Positions 1 through 6,469 of a stretch of DNA of 8,541 nt are shown in pieces (the first letter of the stretch is position 1; every line of letters begins with the position of its first letter). The notes under the pieces were generated by a model. That model saw only the letters and a list, made by a program, of their open reading frames with translations. It did no database searches and had not been told where the DNA came from. This DNA comes from Bacteroidales bacterium (GTDB lineage: Bacteria > Bacteroidota > Bacteroidia > Bacteroidales > WCHB1-69): positions 1 through 8,541 of the forward strand of contig JAFZUH010000147.1 of NCBI GenBank assembly GCA_017618435.1, in the 5' to 3' direction. The position numbers and the translations under genes are program-made.

Positions 1-1344
1 ATCTCCATTTCCGAATACGAAATGCCCGGTTTGATGGCTGTGCGTGAAAAATATGGTAAAGAAAAGCCATTGCAAGGCGTTAGAATTATGGGTTCGTTGC
101 ACATGACCATTCAAACGGCTATTTTGATAGAAACGTTAGTTGAATTGGGTGCTGATGTACGTTGGGCAAGTTGTAATATTTTTTCAACTCAAGACCATGC
201 CGCTGCTGCTATTGCAGCCAAAGGTATTCCGGTTTTTGCATGGAAAGGTGAATCTTTGGAAGATTACTGGTGGTGTACAAGTCAGGCATTAGCGTTTCCT
301 AATGGCAAAGGCCCTCAACTGATAGTTGATGATGGTGGAGATGCTACACTTTTGATTCATAAAGGTTTTGCTGCCGAAAAAGACCCGTCTGTGTTAGATA
401 AAAAAGCAGATTCTGAAGAAGAGGCAGTTATTTTGAACATGTTGAAAAAAATTCTTCAAGAAGACCCGACCCGTTGGCAACGTACGGTTAAAGAATGGAA
501 AGGTGTTTCTGAAGAAACAACAACGGGTGTACATCGTTTGTATCAAATGATGGAAAGAAAAGAATTGCTTGTACCTGCTATCAATGTGAACGATTCGGTT
601 ACAAAATCTAAATTTGACAACCTTTATGGTTGTAGAGAATCATTGGCCGATGGAATAAAAAGAGCGACAGATGTAATGATTGCAGGCAAAGTAGTGGTTG
701 TGTTGGGCTATGGTGATGTAGGCAAAGGTTGTGCCCATTCAATGAGAAGTTATGGAGCAAGAGTGCTTGTAACAGAAATAGACCCGATTTGTGCCTTGCA
801 GGCTGCTATGGAAGGTTTTGAAGTAACTTTGATGGAAGATGCTGTTAAAGAAGGTAATATATTTGTTACGACAACAGGCAATTGCGATGTTGTTACCATT
901 GAACACATGGAAAAAATGTTAGACCAAGCCATTGTTTGCAACATTGGACATTTTGACAATGAAATTCAAGTGGACAAATTGGAACATTATCCTAATATTA
1001 AAAAACGGAATATCAAACCGCAAGTAGATGAATATATTTTCCCTGACGGACACTCTATATTTTTGTTGGCAGAAGGCCGTTTGGTGAATTTAGGCTGTGC
1101 AACAGGACATCCGTCTTTTGTAATGAGCAATTCGTTTACCAATCAAACTTTGGCACAAATCGCATTATGGAAAAACAATTATCCTGTTGATGTATATCGT
1201 TTGCCTAAACAATTGGATGAAGAAGTGGCAAGGTTGCACCTTGAAAAAATCGGTGTGAAATTAACTAAATTAACTCAAAAACAAGCCGATTATATAGGTG
1301 TAAAAGTTGAAGGCCCATACAAGGCTGAACATTATAGGTATTAG
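1..1344 (+). CDS. ahcY: S-adenosylhomocysteine hydrolase (adenosylhomocysteinase), 5' end cut by the window
   Basis: The cytosolic enzyme reversibly splits S-adenosylhomocysteine into homocysteine and adenosine, using tightly bound NAD, and so clears the product inhibitor of SAM-dependent methyltransferases. The frame is open from base 1 (ISISEYEMPGL...), so the ATG at 22 is internal and roughly 20 N-terminal residues should lie before the window. Visible family motifs are GSLHMTIQTA and the following STQDHAAAAIA of the substrate domain, NVNDSVTKSKFDN with the substrate-binding Lys and Asp near 583-621, and the Rossmann NAD loop GYGDVGKG at 706-729. CNIGHFDNE follows near 937-963, and the C-terminal tail ends in YKAEHYRY. 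In human SAHH the matching tail Lys and Tyr contact NAD of the partner subunit; here they are at 1321-1323 and 1333-1335. A roughly 40-residue segment at about 382-504 matches the insertion usual in long bacterial forms. The gene ends at TAG 1342-1344, followed by a terminator. Identity is very secure. Confidence 0.97.
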   Translation: MSISEYEMPGLMAVREKYGKEKPLQGVRIMGSLHMTIQTAILIETLVELGADVRWASCNIFSTQDHAAAAIAAKGIPVFAWKGESLEDYWWCTSQALAFPNGKGPQLIVDDGGDATLLIHKGFAAEKDPSVLDKKADSEEEAVILNMLKKILQEDPTRWQRTVKEWKGVSEETTTGVHRLYQMMERKELLVPAINVNDSVTKSKFDNLYGCRESLADGIKRATDVMIAGKVVVVLGYGDVGKGCAHSMRSYGARVLVTEIDPICALQAAMEGFEVTLMEDAVKEGNIFVTTTGNCDVVTIEHMEKMLDQAIVCNIGHFDNEIQVDKLEHYPNIKKRNIKPQVDEYIFPDGHSIFLLAEGRLVNLGCATGHPSFVMSNSFTNQTLAQIALWKNNYPVDVYRLPKQLDEEVARLHLEKIGVKLTKLTQKQADYIGVKVEGPYKAEHYRY

Positions 1345-1373
1345 AGTTTTAAATATTTGTTTTCATTTTACAT

Positions 1374-1409
1374 AGCCGATGTTCAATTCAACATCGGCTT
1401 TCTTTTTTT
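1374..1409 (+). terminator. Rho-independent terminator of ahcY
   Basis: A perfect 10-bp stem (AGCCGATGTT at 1374-1383 with AACATCGGCT at 1390-1399) closes a 6-nt loop and is followed by TTCTTTTTTT. It begins 29 bases after the ahcY stop codon. Read on the minus strand the hairpin lacks a downstream U-run, so it should act mainly on ahcY. It might still stall transcription from the opposing operon, whose last stop codon is at 1415-1417. Confidence 0.92.
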
Positions 1410-1414
1410 GCAAA

Positions 1415-2368
1415 TTAACAAAACAATTTTCCTTGAAATGTATTTAATTCTGCTAAACGCTGTTCAACTTTTACGGTAATTTGTTCGTTGCGTATCAAGT
1501 TCCATCGAATCGTATCAAGAAATCGAGGTGGAACCTCTCCTGCAAACCGTTCCACAACAATGTTGGGACTCAAACGTTCAAGAAATTGAACCGTGAAATC
1601 AATATATTCATTCAATTCCAACATAGTAAACCGTTTTGGAGATTGTTTGTACAAATCTGCCATAGGGGTGTCTTTAATGATTTGCAGTTGATGAAATTTG
1701 ACGGTATCCAGAGACATTTGGGATATAATTTTTGCCCATTGAAGCCAATCTGTTTGATTTTCATCAGGTAATCCGAATATGAAATGGGCTCCGGTTTTAA
1801 CGCCATAGGCTTTGGTTTGTTCTATCGTTTTTGCCGCACAAGCAAAATCATGACCACGATTGATGAGTTGTAAGGTCTTGTCAGAACAACTTTCGACACC
1901 ATATTCAATAATAATATATTTTTCTTCGGAAAGTCTGGCGAAATATTCCAATTTTTCCTCGTCTATGCAATCCGGACGCGTTCCGATAACCAAACCGACA
2001 ATATTTGGTATTGCAAGTGCTTGATTGTAAATTTTTTTTAGTTGTTCCAATGGAGCGTATGTGTTGGAATAGGCTTGAAAATAAGCCAAATAATGTTCCG
2101 CTTTACGATAACGGTTTTGGTGAAAGATAATGCCTTCTTCAAGTTGTTGTTGTATAGTTTTTTCTACTTTGCAGTAAGAAGGATTGAATGCCGCATTGTT
2201 GCAATAGGTACAACCGCCGAAAGACACTTTTCCATCTCTGTTGGGACACGTAAATCCGGCATTTATGCTCAATTTTTGAACGCGACTGCCAAATGTGCGT
2301 TTAAAATAGTCCGCATAAGCGTTGAATCTTCGCGATGTTTGCCATGGATATGTTAAAGAGGCTTCCAT
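1415..2368 (-). CDS. yhcC: Radical SAM protein of the YhcC family (TIGR01212)
   Basis: This 317-residue protein matches what I recall of E. coli YhcC along its length, with shared GFTCPNRDG, GGCTYCN, YLAYFQAYSNTYA, VGL.IGTRPDC, INRGHDFAC and FGLPDE blocks. The cysteines expected to hold the radical SAM 4Fe-4S cluster are C41, C53 and C56, an unusually wide CX11CX2C spacing that is seen in this family and is not a sign of damage. It should cleave SAM to a 5'-deoxyadenosyl radical in the cytosol; the substrate is unknown, although the fold is related to the Elp3-like radical SAM group. The start at 2368 is chosen because no other Met precedes the cluster and the leader length fits YhcC. It overlaps the 3' end of the upstream gene by 16 bases, so translation is probably coupled. 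It is the last gene of the rpe operon. Confidence 0.9.
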   Translation of the reverse strand: MEASLTYPWQTSRRFNAYADYFKRTFGSRVQKLSINAGFTCPNRDGKVSFGGCTYCNNAAFNPSYCKVEKTIQQQLEEGIIFHQNRYRKAEHYLAYFQAYSNTYAPLEQLKKIYNQALAIPNIVGLVIGTRPDCIDEEKLEYFARLSEEKYIIIEYGVESCSDKTLQLINRGHDFACAAKTIEQTKAYGVKTGAHFIFGLPDENQTDWLQWAKIISQMSLDTVKFHQLQIIKDTPMADLYKQSPKRFTMLELNEYIDFTVQFLERLSPNIVVERFAGEVPPRFLDTIRWNLIRNEQITVKVEQRLAELNTFQGKLFC

Positions 2369-3180
2369 TTATAAACAGATACATTTCCGTCATTGTTTAG
2401 ACAAACAATGATATTGTCTTGTATGGCAAAGTTTTGTACATCATTTTGCGGCAAATCAACTGATTGTTGATGCAAATTACTTATGTCTAATGCAATAAGT
2501 TTATTGCCTGATGTATAAACAATCAAATTGCCAAAGGTATCAAAATGACGGATTTGAGGTATAGGAATTGTTTTGATATAGGTGCCGAATTGGTCAAAAA
2601 CAAGTAACCCGTAATTTATATCATTAACAATAATGTAGCCCGATTCGGTTTCTTGTATTTGGTTGGGCATAATTTTTTCGGTGGCAATTTGAGAAAAGGC
2701 TAAACTTTCATTGCTTTTTTTGCCTTGAAAGTCAAAACGGAACAATTGTTCAACAACTTCATCATATACCCAAAAACCGTTGTCGTGGGAAGCACAAACA
2801 AGGGTGGGTTGATAAAGGTTGTAGTCGGACAAAAGTCCTGAAATGGTATTAAGGGGACTCAAATAGGTGTCCAAAAAAGTAATATGCAAAAAATCTCTTG
2901 AAAAAACAAGTATTTTCATGGGATTATACGGGTCTATGCTGCTGATTTTTCCATTGGTAAGATGGGAGAATGAACACAACAATTCTCCTTTGGTGTTGTA
3001 TTTGTATATAATAGTGCCATTTGAGGTGTAGATATTGCCTAACTTATCGCAACGGACAAGCATGGCTTTTTCTTTGCAGGTGAAAAGTAATTGAAAATTA
3101 ATGTTGTCGCTTTGGGCTTGACCTATAGGGAAGAGTAATGCCAATAGCAAGACAATCATATATTTTCTCAACCTTTTCAT
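2353..3180 (-). CDS. Exported protein of unknown function, probable beta-propeller
   Basis: I do not recognise this 275-residue protein as a named family. It opens with a clear signal peptide: MKRLRKYM is basic, VLLLALLFPIG is hydrophobic, and cleavage is likely after AQ near residue 23. The protein should therefore leave the cytoplasm for the periplasm or beyond. The mature part consists of about six degenerate units of roughly 40 residues with beta-rich, propeller-like phrasing such as GNIYTSNGTIIYKYNTKGEL, GFWVYDEVVEQLFRFDFQGK, YGLLVFDQFGTYIKTIPI, GNLIVYTSGNKLIALDISN and DGNVSVYKWK. This recalls NHL/YncE-like or six-bladed propellers. No catalytic motif, lipobox or C-terminal sorting domain is visible. 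It starts 6 bp after the rpe stop codon, and its 3' end overlaps the start of the radical SAM gene by 16 bases, so it is firmly within the operon. The propeller fold is inferred from repeat pattern only. Confidence 0.75.
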   Translation of the reverse strand: MKRLRKYMIVLLLALLFPIGQAQSDNINFQLLFTCKEKAMLVRCDKLGNIYTSNGTIIYKYNTKGELLCSFSHLTNGKISSIDPYNPMKILVFSRDFLHITFLDTYLSPLNTISGLLSDYNLYQPTLVCASHDNGFWVYDEVVEQLFRFDFQGKKSNESLAFSQIATEKIMPNQIQETESGYIIVNDINYGLLVFDQFGTYIKTIPIPQIRHFDTFGNLIVYTSGNKLIALDISNLHQQSVDLPQNDVQNFAIQDNIIVCLNNDGNVSVYKWKPL

Positions 3181-3186
3181 AGGTTT

Positions 3187-3837
3187 TTATTTTTTAAGTA
3201 AGTCGATTGTTTCCACTGGATTTTCTGTTCCAAAAACACTATTGCCGCAAACTAAAACATTGGCTCCGGCTTCCACCAAAGTGTGATGATTGTTTAATCC
3301 GACACCGCCGTCTATTTCTATAAGTGTATTTAAATGTTGGTTATCAATCATTTGTTTTAGTTTTTTTACTTTTTCTATGGTTTGTGCAATAAATTTTTGT
3401 CCTCCAAATCCCGGATTGACACTCATCAATAGTACCATATCTGCTTCAACAAGAATATCTTCCAAAACAGATACAGGCGTATGAGGATTGAGGGCTACAC
3501 CCGCTTTTGCACCATGGGCTTTGATGCTTTGAAGCGTTCTGTGGAGGTGAGTACAAGCCTCATAATGAACGGTTAATACATCTGCATGGGCTTCGGTGCA
3601 AAAACGTTCGATATACATATCGGGGTTGGTTATCATTAAATGAATATCCAAAGGCTTTTTGGCATGGGCAACAATGGATTTCAAAACAGGAAAACCAAAT
3701 GACAGATTGGGAACAAAATGTCCGTCCATAATATCAATGTGAAACCAATCGGCTTGGCTGTTGTTTATCATTTGAATATCTCTTGCCAAATTTCCAAAGT
3801 CGGCAGATAATAATGATGGTGCAATTAGTTGATTCAT
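3187..3837 (-). CDS. rpe: Ribulose-phosphate 3-epimerase
   Basis: This 216-residue protein interconverts D-ribulose 5-phosphate and D-xylulose 5-phosphate in the non-oxidative pentose phosphate pathway, in the cytosol. It has a complete TIM-barrel signature: IAPSLLSADFGNL at the N-terminus, HIDIMDGHFVPN, HLMI, LLMSVNPGFGGQKF and IDGGV. The expected metal ligands are H33, D35, H66 and D176, with D35 and D176 also acting as the acid/base pair. S8, M37, M68 and M138 line the active site as in known epimerases. Length is typical. The start at 3837 places IAPSLLSADFG at residue 5, as usual for the family. It is the first gene of a minus-strand operon with the propeller-like and radical SAM genes, and a TAnnTTTG box sits about 40 bp upstream. 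No Shine-Dalgarno sequence is evident. Confidence 0.97.
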   Translation of the reverse strand: MNQLIAPSLLSADFGNLARDIQMINNSQADWFHIDIMDGHFVPNLSFGFPVLKSIVAHAKKPLDIHLMITNPDMYIERFCTEAHADVLTVHYEACTHLHRTLQSIKAHGAKAGVALNPHTPVSVLEDILVEADMVLLMSVNPGFGGQKFIAQTIEKVKKLKQMIDNQHLNTLIEIDGGVGLNNHHTLVEAGANVLVCGNSVFGTENPVETIDLLKK

Positions 3838-3877
3838 TTTGCTTTATGATATTTTTAGTTTTTTTATTATAGATGTT

Positions 3878-3885
3878 CAAAGGTA
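3878..3885 (-). promoter_or_regulatory. rpe: Bacteroidota-type -7 box for the rpe operon
   Basis: On the minus strand this reads TACCTTTG, an exact match to the Bacteroidota sigma-ABfr -7 consensus TAnnTTTG. The predicted transcript start would lie around 3870, giving a short A/T-rich leader of about 35 nt before the ATG at 3837. I see no good TTTG -33 box at the expected distance, so the call rests on the -7 element and its position. Confidence 0.6.
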
Positions 3886-3963
3886 ACATTTATTTTTTTA
3901 TCATTGTATATTTCGTTATGCACTTTTCAGTGAGATTATGTTTTTTTAACTTTTTTTTGTGGA

Positions 3964-3971
3964 TACTTTTG
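3964..3971 (+). promoter_or_regulatory. Candidate -7 box for the serine hydrolase gene
   Basis: TACTTTTG matches the TAnnTTTG consensus and would start transcription near 3977, leaving a leader of about 40 nt to the preferred ATG at 4018. A second match, TATTTTTG at 4005-4012, lies so close to that ATG that it would give a leaderless or nearly leaderless transcript. Neither has a convincing -33 TTTG partner, so the choice between them is uncertain. Together with the rpe box, the 180-bp intergenic region holds divergent promoters about 80 bp apart. A short CACT/AGTG inverted repeat (3921-3932) lies between them, and nothing else is evident there. Confidence 0.45.
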
Positions 3972-4017
3972 TTCAGTTATCTGTATGGTGACTTGTAAAT
4001 ATGTTATTTTTGCAGAT

Positions 4018-5130
4018 ATGAAACGCTTGTGGATATTATGGGTTGTAGCAGGTTGTTTGTCATTGTCGGCACAAACAAAGAGTGAACAATTTGAGTTGTT
4101 GAATTCTTATTTTGATAGTATCAATTTGGATTTTAAACGTCAGGAAATCAGTGCTGTTTTCAACGAAATGGTGCAGCAGAAACATTTTAATGGCATTTTG
4201 TTGGTGGCAGTGGATACGCATATTGTGTATAAAAATGTTCATGGTTATGCCGATTATACTAAGAAAACAAAATTGACAAATGCTTCGCAATATGAATTGG
4301 CCTCTGTTTCCAAACAATTTACAGCAGTAGCGATATTGCAATTGTATGAACAAAACCGTTTACGTTTGACAGATACTATTGGTATGTATATCAAAGATTT
4401 TCCCTATCCTGATATTACTATACACCAATTGTTGTGTCACCGTTCCGGATTGCCAGATTATTTGGAGTTCGCAAAAATGTATCATAAAAATGAGAATTAT
4501 AGGTTGTCGAACGACAGTCTGTTGAAAATGATGCAAAGTTTCAAACCTCCTGTGTTAGCGGCAGCAGGCGAAAAATTTGAATATAGCAATACGGGATATG
4601 CTATGTTGGCCATCGTGATAGAACAAATTACCCAAATGCCTTATCATGAATATTTGGAAAACAATATATTTATACCTGCCGGAATGACCCATACGTTTGT
4701 TTGGGGTAAAAACGATTTTGATAAAAACGGTTATACAATCGGACATAAAAATGGCTTTAGACTTTTTCAGCGGGATTTTATGTCGGCCATTGTGGGCGAT
4801 AAGGCTGTTTTTTCTACTGCTGAAGATATGTTCAAGTGGAATAAAATACTTTATACTAATAAAATATTGAAAGATACAACATTGTTGTTGGCCTATATGC
4901 CAAAACATGCCGATTGCCCATTGACACAAAATTACGGTTACGGTTGGCGATTGTCTCGGGATAATCATAATCAGGAGATTATATATCATGGCGGTTTGTG
5001 GAACGGCAATAACAATATGTTTATGCGACGATTGAAAGACAGGGCTTGTATTGTCATTTTGTCCAATTGTTTCAACCGCAGTTTTGGGGGCAGAAGCGAC
5101 CAAATTTTAGATATTTTGTATGCTTTGTAA
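4018..5130 (+). CDS. Exported serine hydrolase, class C beta-lactamase/PBP4*-like family
   Basis: The 370-residue protein carries all three marks of the penicillin-binding serine hydrolase fold: S96-V-S-K99 (SxxK, nucleophile Ser and general-base Lys), Y189-S-N191 (YxN) and H324-G-G326 in the place of KTG. The HRSGLPDY block is also typical. This family includes class C beta-lactamases, D-aminopeptidases, esterases and peptidoglycan-processing enzymes; the substrate cannot be read from the sequence. The preferred start is the ATG at 4018, because MKRLWILWVV then makes a signal peptide ending at SAQ (residue 19). An in-frame ATG at 3985 would add 11 residues that spoil the basic start. VAGC at residues 10-13 could be a short lipobox, so a lipoprotein is possible. 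The gene stands alone, divergent from rpe and followed by its own hairpin. Nothing nearby suggests a resistance locus, and HxG in motif three makes true beta-lactamase activity doubtful. Confidence 0.9.
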   Translation: MKRLWILWVVAGCLSLSAQTKSEQFELLNSYFDSINLDFKRQEISAVFNEMVQQKHFNGILLVAVDTHIVYKNVHGYADYTKKTKLTNASQYELASVSKQFTAVAILQLYEQNRLRLTDTIGMYIKDFPYPDITIHQLLCHRSGLPDYLEFAKMYHKNENYRLSNDSLLKMMQSFKPPVLAAAGEKFEYSNTGYAMLAIVIEQITQMPYHEYLENNIFIPAGMTHTFVWGKNDFDKNGYTIGHKNGFRLFQRDFMSAIVGDKAVFSTAEDMFKWNKILYTNKILKDTTLLLAYMPKHADCPLTQNYGYGWRLSRDNHNQEIIYHGGLWNGNNNMFMRRLKDRACIVILSNCFNRSFGGRSDQILDILYAL

Positions 5131-5134
5131 GTAT

Positions 5135-5169
5135 AAAAAGAAAGAAATGGGATTTTTCTTTCTTTTTTT
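5135..5169 (+). terminator. A/T-rich hairpin terminator of the serine hydrolase gene
   Basis: A perfect 13-bp stem, AAAAAGAAAGAAA (5135-5147) with TTTCTTTCTTTTT (5155-5167), closes a 7-nt loop and runs into two more T residues. It starts 4 bases after the stop codon at 5128-5130. The stem has only two G-C pairs, so it is weaker than the other terminators here. Its 3' arm overlaps the proposed -33 box of the fba promoter. Confidence 0.6.
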
Positions 5170-5199
5170 GATTTTGTATGTTTTTTTGTGCTACCTTTG
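5167..5199 (+). promoter_or_regulatory. fba: fba promoter, Bacteroidota -33/-7 type
   Basis: TTTG at 5167-5170 and TACCTTTG at 5192-5199 are separated by 21 bp, matching the TTTG / TAnnTTTG architecture of the Bacteroidota primary sigma factor. The predicted start is near 5205, giving a leader of about 30 nt, A/T-rich and without a Shine-Dalgarno sequence, before the ATG at 5235. This is the best-formed promoter in the window. Confidence 0.75.
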
Positions 5200-5234
5200 C
5201 CACATAGATTTGGAAACAAAATAAATATTTTAGT

Positions 5235-6206
5235 ATGAAATCATATAAAGAGTTAGGTTTAGTCAATTCAAGAGAAATTTTCAAAAAGGCTATGGATGGA
5301 AAATATGCCATTCCCGCTTTTAATTTCAACAATCTTGAGCAATTACAAGCCATCATTATGGCCTGTGTGGAAACAAAATCACCGGTTATTTTGCAAGTGT
5401 CAAGCGGAGCAAGAAAATACGCCAATGCCAATTTGTTGAAAAACATGGCAAAAGGTGCTGTTGAGTTTGCTCACGAATTGGGTTACGATATTCCTATCGT
5501 ATTGCATTTGGACCATGGTGATAGTTTTGAATTGTGCCAATCGTGCATAGAATCAGGTTTTTCTTCAGTAATGATAGATGGTTCTCATTTGAGTTATGAA
5601 GAAAATATTGCCCTTACCAAAAAAGTGGTGGATTATGCTCATCAATTTGATGTTACCGTAGAAGGTGAGTTGGGTGTTTTGGCTGGTATAGAAGATGAAG
5701 TGTCAGCAGAACATCATACATACACACGTCCGGAAGAAGTGGAAGACTTTGTAAAAAGAACAGGTGTGGATTCCTTGGCCATTTCTATTGGTACTTCTCA
5801 TGGGGCATTTAAGTTTAAGGTAAAACCCGGCGAGGCTATTCCGCCTTTGCGTTTTGATATTTTGGAAGAAGTACAAAAAAGGATACCCGGATTCCCTATT
5901 GTTTTGCATGGGGCTTCTTCTGTTCCTCAAGATATTGTTAGTGAAATAAATCAATATGGCGGAAAAATAGAAAATTCTGCAGGGGTGCCAGAAGACCAAT
6001 TGAGAAAAGCAGCAGAATCGGCTGTTTGTAAAATCAATATAGATTCAGACGGACGTTTGGCAATGACTGCTGCGGTAAGAAAAGTGTTGGCAGAAAATCC
6101 GGGCGAATTTGACCCGAGAAAATATTTGGGACCTGCCAGAGAAAAACTTAAAGAGTTGTATAAACACAAAATTGTCAATGTGTTAGGCAGTGCAAATAAA
6201 GCATAA
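5235..6206 (+). CDS. fba: Class II fructose-bisphosphate aldolase
   Basis: This 323-residue zinc enzyme splits fructose 1,6-bisphosphate to dihydroxyacetone phosphate and glyceraldehyde 3-phosphate in glycolysis, and makes it in gluconeogenesis. The class II signature HLDHGDS (91-97) supplies D93, the likely catalytic Asp, and the zinc ligand H94. H189 in GTSHGAF and H225 in VLHGASS are the other zinc histidines, and EGELG (143-147) is the conserved acidic block. NIDSD (268-272) is the substrate phosphate-binding loop. The opening SREIFKKAMDGKYAIPAFN is typical. Class II tagatose-bisphosphate aldolases share this fold, but the length and lack of sugar-catabolic neighbours favour the glycolytic enzyme. 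It appears to be a single-gene unit with its own promoter and terminator. The start ATG follows the predicted leader directly. Confidence 0.94.
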   Translation: MKSYKELGLVNSREIFKKAMDGKYAIPAFNFNNLEQLQAIIMACVETKSPVILQVSSGARKYANANLLKNMAKGAVEFAHELGYDIPIVLHLDHGDSFELCQSCIESGFSSVMIDGSHLSYEENIALTKKVVDYAHQFDVTVEGELGVLAGIEDEVSAEHHTYTRPEEVEDFVKRTGVDSLAISIGTSHGAFKFKVKPGEAIPPLRFDILEEVQKRIPGFPIVLHGASSVPQDIVSEINQYGGKIENSAGVPEDQLRKAAESAVCKINIDSDGRLAMTAAVRKVLAENPGEFDPRKYLGPAREKLKELYKHKIVNVLGSANKA

Positions 6207-6231
6207 TATTGTTGTACAGAATAAAATGTAT

Positions 6232-6257
6232 GGGACGATGCAAATCATCCCTTTTTT
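6232..6257 (+). terminator. Rho-independent terminator of fba
   Basis: GGGACGAT (6232-6239) pairs with ATCATCCC (6244-6251) around a GCAA tetraloop with one C-A mismatch, and six T residues follow (6252-6257). It begins 26 bases after the fba stop codon. On the other strand the mismatch becomes a G-U wobble but there is no U-run, so the signal points in the fba direction. The stretch from 6258 to about 6421 is A/T-rich and shows no gene or convincing element. Confidence 0.8.
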
Positions 6258-6421
6258 GTTATTATCATTAATTGAACAGATATAAATGCCTATTCAAGTT
6301 GGAATTGGAAGGTAAAAAAATGAATTTAGAATCCTTTGACCGATAAAACTCTTGCAAATGTTATTTTAATTCGGCATTATTTTATATAAATAGATAGGAA
6401 AAAAAATGAAATCCTGCAAGT

Positions 6422-6454
6422 AAAAAAAAAATCCCCACTCGCGAGTGGGGATTT
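6422..6454 (-). terminator. Palindromic terminator of the etfA-acyl-CoA dehydrogenase operon
   Basis: Bases 6429-6454 form a perfect 26-nt palindrome centred at 6441/6442, with the GC-rich core CCCCACTCGCGAGTGGGG. Read on the minus strand it lies 15 bases past the acyl-CoA dehydrogenase stop codon and runs into ten U residues (A-run at 6422-6431 on the plus strand), which makes a strong intrinsic terminator. Short outer arms CTGCAA (6414-6419) and TTGCAG (6453-6458) are also complementary. The plus side has only broken T tracts, so termination from the fba side would be weaker. Confidence 0.88.
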
Positions 6455-6469
6455 GCAGTTTTCCGTTTT

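Noticed and set aside
1381..1389. GTTCAATTC, which resembles the T-loop of a tRNA
   Set aside because: It is part of the ahcY terminator hairpin. No acceptor, D or anticodon arms can be built around it.
2042..2356. 104-residue plus-strand open frame opposite the radical SAM gene
   Set aside because: It covers the antisense of the cluster-binding region. The minus strand is clearly coding there.
3985..4017. Upstream in-frame ATG that would lengthen the serine hydrolase by 11 residues
   Set aside because: The added residues precede an otherwise ideal signal peptide that begins MKRLW, and the ATG lies almost at the predicted transcript start. The start at 4018 fits better.
4555..5103. Long minus-strand open frame opposite the serine hydrolase
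   Set aside because: The plus-strand frame has all three catalytic motifs. The antisense product has no recognisable domain and no promoter-like box, and looks like a shadow frame.
6320..6346. Eight-codon ORF preceded by GGAAGG, possibly a leader peptide
   Set aside because: It is far too short to support as a gene, no plus-strand gene follows, and the purine-rich stretch is unremarkable in this composition.
6406..6423. Five-codon ORF after an AGGAAAAAAA stretch
   Set aside because: It runs into the A-tract of the terminator and has no coding support.
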